DNA from: Tetranychus cinnabarinus
Taxonomy: Eukaryota > Arthropoda > Arachnida > Trombidiformes > Tetranychidae
Reading direction: 5' to 3'
DNA: 64,000 bases
Assembly: GCA_022266195.1 (NCBI GenBank)
Contig: WHVY01000004.1
Span: forward strand, 6,837,501 to 6,901,500
Under the pieces are notes generated by a model. The model was given only the letters and a program-made list of their open reading frames with translations, ran no database searches and was not told the DNA's origin. Shown here in pieces: positions 55,401 to 64,000 of the stretch. Made by a program: the position numbers and the translations under genes. Position 1 is the first letter of the stretch, and every line of letters starts with the position of its first letter.

Positions 55401-58400
55401 TTTTTTTCCTCATGTTTATCTGAATTTACATTTTCACTATCATCAATAGCTGGGAGTGAAAGGTTATCAGGCAATCATTGGATTGACTTTTGATGAGCAG
55501 AGACAAATTGAAATGTTGATTGGAAAATTTTTCAATTATAATGTTAATTTGACCCCAATTTGGGTGTTCAATTAAAAGGTAAAATTAATTTCAAGTGTTT
55601 AACCAGTTTCACCGTTTTCTCAATTTTAATTCAAATGTTTAGACTCATGGTAAGCTCATGTAAAGAGATAAAGTTTTTTCCTTCTTCTTTCCTCTTATAA
55701 TTGAAATAAGTTTCCCTTCAATCTCAAAGGAGTAAACAATCGATTAACTGTAATAGCTGTTGATGGAAAAGATGAGATTTATTCGGTGAAAACATGGAAA
55801 AGAAAAGAATAATTGACACAAAATAATATCACTTTGATGAGTTTTCACTTTCATTTCCAATGAACTTGTCAATGGAATGTAGAATAAAGAATTTCTCTTT
55901 TTCTTCTCTAAAAAAGTCACTCTTCAATCTTTAGCTAACAAAGGTTAAAAGTGTCGACTTAATTGACCTTCGTGTTTATTGTCTAGCGAATTGAACTGTT
56001 CACGCAATTAGACTTTTCACAATGATCGAAGTTACCTTTTGATCAAGTGATGAGTGATGGCAAACATTAGCTATTGTTAATCAATTAGAGCAAAGAAGCA
56101 AATGTTGATAAAAATTTTGTAAAACTCTTTTTTTCCTTCTTCTTCTTCTTCTTCTCATGCCATTCTGTGATTCATTCATCATTTGGTTTTTCCCTTTCAA
56201 TGTTATCATGTAACATTTTCGGATCCATTTTCTGGTTCCTCATCATCATCATCATGGTAAACTTTAACACAAAACTTTGAATGGAATAACCAAAATGTTA
56301 AATCAACCCAATGGCTGAAAACAAAGCATTTGGAGGAAAAAGTTGACAGTGAAACTAAAGGAGGTTGGGTTGAGATGTTTGAAGCTCCATTAATAACAAA
56401 GGATAAAAGACATTATCTATTAACATTACCCTTAAGTGAGCCTGAAAGTGGATCATTTCGTCAAATTGTGATGATTACAATTAACGTAAGTATTGCACCT
56501 ATTTTGCATTCACATTTCAATCCAACCGAGAGTTGATTAATTAAATCAAACAATTTGATGGAAATGAAGTGAACAGTAAAAGACATTTGGAAACATTTGG
56601 TTTGAAAGCCAAACTCGAGTCCAGTTTTCTTATCCTGTTCTTATCCTGCAACTGAATCTTGTTCATAATGTAAAAAGTGATTCCGAGATAATCATGATGC
56701 TGATATGGTTAAAAATGATAATGATGCAAACAAAATAATAATACGCTTGGAAGAATAGTTAATTAGCCAAATCAAATGAAATCCTGTTAACTCTGGCAAA
56801 TGGCTTTCTATTGACAAGCTTACAGGCAATGTTTCATTGTACAAGTTGAAGAGTGATGAGCAAAAATGAAATAAAGAGTTAAGTGTAACAATCAATTTTT
56901 GGGTTTAGAGTTGCTTGATCCTCTTGTATGTGGTTTAACGGGTCACTGGTTCAGATTAAAATCATAAATTGAAATCTCTTTTTACATAACATTTCCATCA
57001 TCTTCATCAACGTTTGGAAGCTGTTGAAAGGTTTAGAAGAAAAGTTTCACGTTAAATTTACTTTCGATTTTCAGACTTGCTCTTTTCATCTGGAAATTAT
57101 TCTCGACTTTGAAAGCACGCAATTTGTGTTCTTTAATTGTCTTGAGCTACTATCATTTAATTAGTGGAAATTGCAACGACTTTTACTCCCAGTTAACCTT
57201 TCAACCTCGCATTTTCACTCCCATTTCAAGTTTTCCTTTTTTTTCATTCTTTCAACTCTTGTTCCAATGGGTTCGAGTTAATGGATGAAATGAATGATGA
57301 ACATGGTAATAATGGGTTAAACAGGATTGAAACAAAATAAATATTGCAGTTAATTAATGCCAATGTTAACAGTTTCATTGTTGATGAATATTAATGTTAG
57401 CTGTGAGATCAACTGTAGTTTTACATTTTACATTTAACAGTAACTTGAGTATTCAAAGTGTCCATTTTGCTTGGATTTCATTTTTTGGAGAAAATTTTGT
57501 TTTCTGTTTTTCATTTTGCTTTTTTGTTCTTCTTCTTTTTGTTTAAAGTTAATTCTGGAATCGATTTTTTACTCTGAATCTCGGGTGAAAGGAAAGGTGA
57601 GAGGAAAATTAAGATGATTGAAACAGGAAAGAAGAAGATGAAGAGAAGAAGATTAACTTGATCCGGAAACTGTGATAATGCATTTTGCTTTTTCTTATTT
57701 CATGAGACACTTAATATTGACTTCATCTTTTTTTGTGGAAGGAAAAATATCCAAGGATCATCAGTTAACAGTCAATGATGATAACAAATCTGGAAAAAGA
57801 AGTCAACTTTGTTGTGAAAAAAGGAGGAAAATGATGATGAGGAGAAAGATTGGGGCAGAAGATATGAAGGACGAACGAAATGTTGAAAAGTTGAACCATG
57901 TAAACAGATAGTGTAAAGAGGCATTGGGAGGGAATTGAATGATGATATCATTGACGAGAAAAGTATTGCTATCAAAATGATCATAAAGTCAACCACGTTT
58001 TCTTGCTCTTCATCGATCCATTCAACGAGACAAACTTTCCTATCTTGGCTTGTAAAAAAGTTTGCCAAGTTCAATGAAAAGACAGAAAATTGGCTCCATT
58101 TTCATCCAAACAGGTAATCATGTTTCAAGAGGAAACATTAGGAAATTTGGATTGGAAAAGGTTGCAAAGCAAACAAAATATCATATTTTTGTTAAAAAAT
58201 CAACTGTTTTTTTCGTCTTATAATCAAGACGTGAATCCGTTAGTTATCAAATCCCTTAGACTCTTCAAGATGATGAATTTTATGGTCAATTTTGGCCATA
58301 ACTCAAAGACGGTTTACTACTGGTTTTAGGTTTGATTTATGGCTAACGAAAATTGAGTTGGTTGAATTTTTGGTTAGTCAAGTTGACTCGATTTTTAAGT

Positions 58401-61400
58401 TCATTTTCTTAAACTCGACAGTTCATGTTGTATAAAAGATATGAGTGTTAAAGCATCCTTTATTTGGACTATTTTAGTTCTGAGAAAACTCATGATAAGT
58501 TACCGACTTCTGGTAAACATGAAGCAGAAAAGATAGCAAATATATTAGAAATGATCTTCAATGGGAATCAGAGATCAAAATAGTGACTTTAAATGACATG
58601 AGCCTTTAAACAGCGCCTTGTGGCAAGTCTTGAACTCTTCTGGTTACGCATTTAATCGTATTTAACATCTTACAAGTGTTGCAAGTTATCTGATTAGTTG
58701 CATTTGATTCGGCTTAACAATAGAGTTCGCTGTCTTGGTCCCAAATGCAGAGAGCGTTTGAAAAACGCCATTTATTGTCTATTTGTATACATAGATGAAT
58801 GAGACAAGTAATTGAATGTACAACTTGCGAGCCTTTTGATTCAAACGTTTTGTGCTGTACCCTCATAACATGTAAAATTGATTTTTGATACTTTTTCTAG
58901 TTTACCTTTAATTTACGAATCGAAAGATCCCGAGAGAATCAGATGCTCATAAAATCTAATTATTCTGTGATGGAAAATCTTTCCATCACTTTTATTAGGA
59001 TGACTTGGGACACTTCTCTCGTTAATAAGTTCAGAAAGTATCAATCTGTTATGCGTTAGAACTTTTATTCATTTTTTTCTAGTCTTCCATTCTCTAACTT
59101 GTGCATTGGCAAATTATGTCAAGCAAACTGTAATAAGTTTGCATCATTGCCTTATAAGTTTATTAATATCAGCATTCACTGAGGTTAAGAGGCGATTTTT
59201 GACGGTTCAAGTTTGATTTCATTGGTGTTGGTTATAATACAATTTTTGACCTGAATCTAGGCTTCTAATGTTTTCCTTTGTGTATTACAGGGTCGAGTTA
59301 AAAACTTTTTGACTCAGGGTCAGCAAGATGTTACTCAAATACTGGCCCATCGGCATGACACTCGAACCGTATTTTATGCAGCCACATTGGAAGACAATCC
59401 TGGAGTTCGTCACATCTTTAGCATTCCCGATATACACTCTTCATCACCTCGTAATCCTTACTGTTTAACCTGTAACCAAACCGAGAGAAACTGTTCATTC
59501 AATGATGCACAATTTAATCCAACTGCAAAATATTATATACTTCAATGTCTTGGAGCTGGAATACCTTGGACTGAGATTCGTGATGTTGACCAAAATGAAA
59601 TATGTAAGCAAAAGATTTAACCTTCAATTGGTCACTTAGTTGCATCCTTTTCCCAGTCAAATACATTTGCTTTCATTAATCGTTTATCCGACTCAGATTA
59701 CTCTTGTTTTTATCCCATTCACCTTCCTTTTAACCTTAATTTTATCCTCTTTTCCAACCTTTACCAGTTTCTGTTTATGTATGTCGTTATCAATCTTGAC
59801 TACCAATTGCTCATCAATTTGAATATCAGAGAAGATAGAGTTTCATCGATAAATCGTGAATATTTGAATAACAAAACCTTTTCCATCTTTGAATCTTTTT
59901 TGTCTTTTCCAGTCAATCAATGAGTTTAAATCTCAACAGTCACAAAAGACAGAAATGTTTGCATTTTTATTGTTTCTTGAACGTGAGATTTGTACTCTTA
60001 AGTGTGACCAAATTGAATCACTTTTGAATGCAAAGTTCAGTCCCAAAAAGCCATTTCCATGTCAATCATGATTGGCGTATGATTTGTTTGAAATTTCATT
60101 TCAATAAATTGAAGTCACTTTTTCTTCGCACCTTTTTGTGAACTTTTTGTTAAGTTGATTAGCTTCCATTAATCTTGATAACATTGATCACAGTATTACA
60201 GACTCCGGTTGACAAGAGATTAAAGGAAATTGTCGAGGAAAGAGCATTTCCACAAATGAGATCTTTTCGAGTTCCAATTTCACCTGATTACAGTGAGTAT
60301 TTTCAATTTACTAATCCTATTTCATTCCAAGTGGTTTTTTAACAAAATCTTTATCCTTACTCTTCTAGCTGCCGAAGTCAGGCTTATATTGCCACCAGCA
60401 TTGAGAGAATCTGAAGAAATTAAATTCCCATTGATCATTGAAGTGTAAGTTTATTGTGAATCTCATCAACAATGGAAACATTTTTTGCTTCATATTCACT
60501 AGAAATGGGGTAAAAAAGGTCAATTATTAATGGAACCAGTCAGATGGTAATAGTTGAAGTTTATAAACTTGTACAATGAATATTTTTAACCATGCTTCAG
60601 TAGCTATTGATTACATGCTTTTCAATATTGAACTCATGAAATGTTCAGATCACATAACATTTGCAATTGTTCAAGTTTTGGTACTTGAAGTGTCCTCTAG
60701 TGTCGCTCAAATAAAACATTTATAAGTCTAAAGATTAAAGGAGAACAATGCCATCTATTGGATTTTTGTCATTAATCTTTACTGTTTTTTCGTTAACCCT
60801 TTATTAAAATTTAGTTGATTGATTCAATGAAAGCGTGTTTTATAAATTTCCATGCTTCTAGTAGTTGAGCCACTTTTAAAATGTTTATTGTGGCTATCAA
60901 GTATTATAATGTTTTAGCTGTAAAGCTTCAAAAATTTTTTAATAAAACATGGAATTAAATTGGTAAATGGTTATCCCAATTGCAGAGGTCCAGAGCCAGG
61001 AAATCAAGACGTTAACCGCAAGTTCAACATCGATTTTGGCCTTTATCTAGCAAGTAATCGAAGTTTCATCTATGCACGTGTTGATGTCCGTGGTACTCGA
61101 TTCCAGGGAAATAAAGTGTTACATGAAATGTACCATAAATTGGGTTCAATTGAAGTCGACGATTACATCAAGGTAGTGAATCATTTGAAACATCATTACC
61201 ATTTCATTGATCCTGGTAGGATAGCCATATGGGGCTGGGCATATGGCGGTTATGTTGCTGCTGCAGCGTTGGTTCATGGACATGAAAGTATTTTCAATTG
61301 CAGCATTGCTGTTGCACCAATCACAAATTGGCTCTATGTAGGTGAGTATTGAAACGAAGACAAAGAAGACAAGTCCAGTTTTTATTCAGATCAGAAAAAA

Positions 61401-62036
61401 ACTCATAGCTTTAAATTAACATTTTTTTATAAAGAAAATATAAATATCTCAGTAACTTCTGATTTAATCAGTCTCTGGAAGCTGGTATAATTTGGGTCAA
61501 TTAAATTTGCTATTTGATTACTTTCTAACATTTAATCTTTTTTTAGATTCATTTACGGCTGAAAGATATTTTGGCGGTCCATGGGTTAATGGTAATTATG
61601 CACGTTACCAACGAGCCGATTTATCTGACAAGGCTCACCTCTTCAGAGGACGAAATTTATTTATACTTCATGGAACGGCTGATGGTAAGTTGATTTACTA
61701 TTTATTAATGAATAACTCTTTATTTGATAGCTTCCTAATTATTTTCCTCGTCTATTTTTAGATGCTGTGCATCTTCAGCATTCATTTAGTTTCATGAAAT
61801 CACTCAACAGCAAAGGAGTTTACTATCGTACTCAGGTTAGTAAATCATCGATTTTTCATTTTGTTTTAAAAATACCAAGAGAAAGAAATTAATTATCCTT
61901 TTTTGTGTTTATCCAGGTTTACCCTGACAGTAATCATTACTTGGAAGACGTACGGTATCATCTCTATCACTCAATAGAAATTTATCTTGCTGAAATGCTG
62001 GGATTACAGGGTCACCATTCTAGTCATGAAAAATGA
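37447..62036 (+). CDS. Inactive dipeptidyl peptidase-like protein (DPP6/DPP10 type, S9B family)
   Basis: Sixteen exons with matching phases: 37447-37536, 50254-50368, 50933-51031, 51094-51188, 51312-51386, 51586-51723, 51879-52282, 52352-52478, 56327-56485, 59291-59603, 60194-60292, 60369-60444, 60986-61341, 61547-61684, 61762-61835 and 61917-62036. They encode 825 residues. It is a type II membrane protein with a 43-residue cytoplasmic tail ending ERNWKGI (as in DPP6/10), a membrane segment at about 44-66, a beta-propeller, and an alpha/beta-hydrolase domain. The nucleophile elbow reads GWAYGG (Ala at 682), where active DPP4 has GWSYGG. The Asp (HGTADD, 761) and His (SNHY, 793) of the triad remain. 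The propeller Glu motif DWVYEEE is DWLYGEK at 239-245. It should therefore lack exopeptidase activity. DPP6/DPP10 act as Kv4 channel auxiliary subunits in vertebrates; the same role here is inference. A poly(A) signal AATAAA lies at 62831-62836. Confidence 0.93.
39013..39410 (-). repeat. Dispersed repeat family, copy A
   Basis: Read on the minus strand, this stretch aligns with 58692-59106 and more loosely with 43186-43565. The best-shared blocks include TTACGAATCGAAAGATC, TGACTTGGGACACTTC and ATCAATCTGTTATGCGTTAG. Identity to the 58.7-kb copy is roughly 75-80% by eye. No coding frame or terminal inverted repeats are recognised. Confidence 0.75.
40252..40281. repeat. CAT trinucleotide microsatellite
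   Basis: About ten CAT/CGT units with one interruption, in intron 1 of the DPP-like gene. Confidence 0.9.
43186..43565 (+). repeat. Dispersed repeat family, copy B
   Basis: Starts GATTAGTGTG like copy A and shares AATAGAGTTCGC, AAAAACGCCATTTATTGT and GCAAATGAAGAGATCGTTCA with copies A or C. Its 3' part is the most diverged and appears to contain a partial internal duplication of the front segment. Confidence 0.6.
47912..47936 (+). repeat. Interstitial (TTAGG)5 telomere-like run
   Basis: Five tandem 5-bp units, four of them exact TTAGG and the middle one TTCGG. TTAGG is the telomere repeat of most arthropods. Such short interstitial runs can arise at repaired breaks or by chance slippage. 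Confidence 0.85.
48150..48183 (+). repeat. 13-bp tandem repeat, about 2.6 units
   Basis: Unit TTGAGTTTAGATT repeats in tandem, the third copy being partial. It lies 200 bp from the TTAGG run. No function is suggested. Confidence 0.85.
53184..53210 (+). mobile_element. Solo end of the MITE-like foldback family
   Basis: Twenty-seven bases identical to 36607-36633, including a T run followed by ACCGTCTTTTCACCGTATTG. The matching opposite end was not found nearby, so this is a fragment. Confidence 0.7.
53914..54381. repeat. Large imperfect inverted repeat (foldback) in intron 8
   Basis: The left arm (about 53914-54069) and right arm (about 54231-54381) are reverse complements at roughly 70%, with a loop of about 160 bp. 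Matching blocks include CATTGAATGAC, TTGAGC, TTTGAATCTGAG-like and TAGCATCAAC on the right arm with their complements on the left. Related but more diverged sequence is seen around 58385-58615 in the next intron. Confidence 0.65.
58385..58615 (+). repeat. Diverged relative of the intron 8 foldback repeat
   Basis: It shares with 54090-54310, in the same order, blocks of the type CATGTT(T)TA(C)AAAAGATATG(C/A)GTGTT, AGCAAAT and TGACTTTAAATGACATGAGC (TGACCTTGAGC in the other copy). Alignment by eye is loose. Confidence 0.4.
58692..59106 (+). repeat. Dispersed repeat family, copy C
   Basis: The best-preserved copy, opposite in orientation to copy A. It ends about 185 bp before exon 10 of the DPP-like gene. 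No open frame or terminal repeats are recognised, so its class is unknown. Confidence 0.75.
59604..60193 (+). other. Intron 10 of the DPP-like gene
   Basis: A 590-bp intron between ATAT|GTAAGC and CACAG|TATTAC. The reading frame is closed by the T+TA codon join. Nothing else of note is seen in it. Confidence 0.8.
60445..60985 (+). other. Intron 12 of the DPP-like gene
   Basis: A 541-bp intron before the exon that carries the altered nucleophile elbow. The join reads IIEV-GPEPG, one residue shorter than the V-YAGP/YGGP of active relatives. No other feature is seen. Confidence 0.75.
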
Positions 62037-64000
62037 CTTAAAAGATAGAAAAATGAATATTCATAAACTGTAACTGTTTTGATGACTCTATGGGCTTGAT
62101 CATTTTTCACTTCAACGAAAACTGGCCAAACTTCAAGTTCAAAGGATATTTATTGCCAACATTTTGACTCCATTAAAGAGGATAGCTGAATCATGATGGA
62201 TAAAGTGTCCATTTTGTTGAAGTACCCTTGACTCTTGAGCCAATCGCAGTTGGTCATCTACACTTGTATCATCATATTGGACTATTGACTTCAGTCAATT
62301 TGAAATGTTTTCCTCTCTCACTTTTCTCTCTTCCATTCAAATTGATTCAATAATGTTAATGTGTTACATGAATGAACATGCAAAAATAATCGTTAATCAT
62401 TTTAAAAATTGAATCAATTTGAATCATCAGTTCATAAAGTTTACTATCAACAAAATACTACTATGTAAATGTTATTATGTAAAAAACTTGTTAACTTGAA
62501 AAGTTCAGTTTATTAATAGCCATAAATTCAATTCTCAATCACTTAACTGACAAGAAAGAAATTTATTTTTTAGATTTTTTCCATTTGAACAAACAGAATC
62601 AACCAATAACCTTTAAAAGCTAATTCATTTCTGTTTAAACTTTAATTAGCAAATTTCACCAAATTGTCATGATGAATGGATCATGATTGATTGCCGATAC
62701 TCCAACATTTCAACTCAAATCTTTTGTTTTTGAAATTTTTGTAAAAATCTTCAATTTCATTTCAATCAGAATTGTTTTGATTTTACAATTTCCATTTACT
62801 TCCACAATTGAAGCACATTATTTAAAGAGCAATAAACATGAAATATATTGATTAATGCATTTCTAAATTGTTTGCATTGACCAACCTAATAATTCATATT
62901 GCGATATTTGCAATTTAAAAAGATGACAAGTTAAGCAAAATTATTATAAATATCGCTCTCTTCATCATATCTGTTTGTCTAAACCTTCAAATGTATCCAT
63001 AATGTTTTAATTTTGACCAACCACAATACAGTCAATATTGGACTTGACCCGTCTATGCAACCTGCACATTGTCCAAGTAAAATTGAAATGTAACAAAATG
63101 AATGTATTCCATGAAAAAATGTTACAATTTCCTGTAAAATACTGTCATGTTAAAGATTTTATGCAACTTTTTCATCCTCTTATTTTAATGTAACTATTAA
63201 TCAGAAAATAATAAATGTAAAATTATCATTCATAACTCACACTCAATATGAAAAAGCTACCAAAGTCACTTATATAAACTTCCCCTCAATGCCATTTGCT
63301 ATACTAAGCTAGAGTCCGTTACTTATTTGTCTTCAACATAAATCAATTATTAAGTCAATCAGTCCTTGAAAAAGCTGATCCGAAAGCCGAAATAAACAGA
63401 AGCTTTAAGACACGGAAAACCCGAAGAAGCTAGTTTTTCATGATTAAATAGATATTGTTAAAAATTACTTTGAATCTAGTGTTTATCCAATCTTTAAGTG
63501 TTTTAACAGCCCAACCAAAAACGGATTTAGGTATCGTTCAATATATCCGTTCAAGTAAAGTAAAAGCTAATAAAATTTAAGTTGCAAGCTCTTAGCCACT
63601 GAGTTATCTTTTAATTTTCATTACAGTGTTTGCTGGACAGAAATATTTTTATGTTTGGGTGGATTTTAAGAATGTATCTGAAAGGCAATTTGAATATCAC
63701 AAGAGCTGGACAAATGGTTATTCATGAATAGATCATTCCTCTTTGATGTTTACAAGATGAATTGATTTGACTGATAGCAAATAATTACAATTGAGGTAAC
63801 CTAGAAGCAATTATGAATCAGGTTTTTTGGTAAGCAAACAGGTATAAATGCTGTTAACAAAGTAATGCGAGAGTTGAAAATGTTTTGGATGAGAAATGCT
63901 GAACGATTGAAGCAACTACATTTCCTCAACATTTTCATGAAAATATCAGATTGAACAGAGTGAGGTAACTTTTTTGGGCTGTCACAAGTAATGGATCAAG
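62037..64000. other. 3' UTR of the DPP-like gene and following sequence
   Basis: AATAAA at 62831-62836 would give a 3' UTR of roughly 800 bases. Another candidate signal lies near 63205. Beyond that I see AT-rich sequence with no supported gene up to the window end. Confidence 0.5.

Larger units (their letters stand above)
52479..56326 (+). other. Intron 8 of the DPP-like gene (3.8 kb)
   Basis: This intron lies between exons ending AAG|GTAGGT and starting AAAG|CATTTG. The acceptor lacks a strong pyrimidine tract nearby, but it is the only AG in the open stretch 56261-56326, and the joined protein aligns well with DPP4/6. The intron carries a copy of one foldback end (53184-53210) and a large inverted repeat (53914-54381). 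Confidence 0.75.
56486..59290 (+). other. Intron 9 of the DPP-like gene (2.8 kb)
   Basis: This intron lies between ATTAAC|GTAAGT and TTACAG|GGTCGA. It contains GA- and CTT-rich simple sequence, a stretch at 58385-58615 related to the intron 8 foldback, and copy C of the dispersed repeat family close to the acceptor. Confidence 0.75.

Noticed and set aside
15480..64000. tRNA, rRNA, CRISPR or prokaryote-type operons
   Set aside because: Scanned for tRNA B-box-like strings and regularly spaced repeats; none gave a foldable or consistent candidate, and the window is eukaryotic.

Overview
The window is nuclear DNA from an animal. It is AT-rich, its genes have spliceosomal introns with clean GT-AG boundaries, and it carries mitochondrial-targeted and centrosomal genes with animal orthologues. 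Three things point to an arthropod, possibly a mite or other chelicerate: many introns of only 60-120 bp, a mariner-like transposase remnant of a type common in arthropods, and a 25-bp interstitial run of the arthropod telomere unit TTAGG. The species call is inference only.

Six protein-coding genes can be supported. From left to right they are: a CSPP1-like centrosome/cilium coiled-coil gene on the minus strand (68-4211, six exons); ISCA1, a mitochondrial iron-sulfur assembly gene, on plus (5471-6030, two exons); MRPL30 (uL30m) on minus (6265-6875, two exons); DNAJC13/RME-8 on plus (7758-15479, four exons, 2268 residues); a large secreted Cys-free, Gln/Pro/Gly/Tyr-rich repetitive protein on minus (23158 to about 27 kb, first exon uncertain); and a DPP6/DPP10-like S9B protein on plus (37447-62036, 16 exons, 825 residues). 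In the last of these the nucleophilic Ser is Ala.

The first 15.5 kb is gene-dense, with divergent pairs (CSPP1/ISCA1 and MRPL30/DNAJC13) and one convergent pair (ISCA1/MRPL30, 234 bp apart). From 15.5 kb on, the DNA is mostly long intergenic stretches and long introns. The DPP-like gene alone covers 24.6 kb because of a 12.7-kb first intron and two further introns of 3.8 and 2.8 kb.

The non-genic part holds the repeats: a 577-bp block present twice at about 99% identity; a deleted mariner-like element with intact inverted ends, a TA target duplication and a broken transposase 3' end; a 196-bp foldback element with a TTA flank; a three-copy unknown dispersed repeat confined to introns of the DPP-like gene; and a large foldback in DPP intron 8. 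The six genes have unrelated housekeeping, neuronal-type and extracellular roles and do not form a pathway. I saw no prokaryote-type system, CRISPR array, rRNA or convincing tRNA gene.
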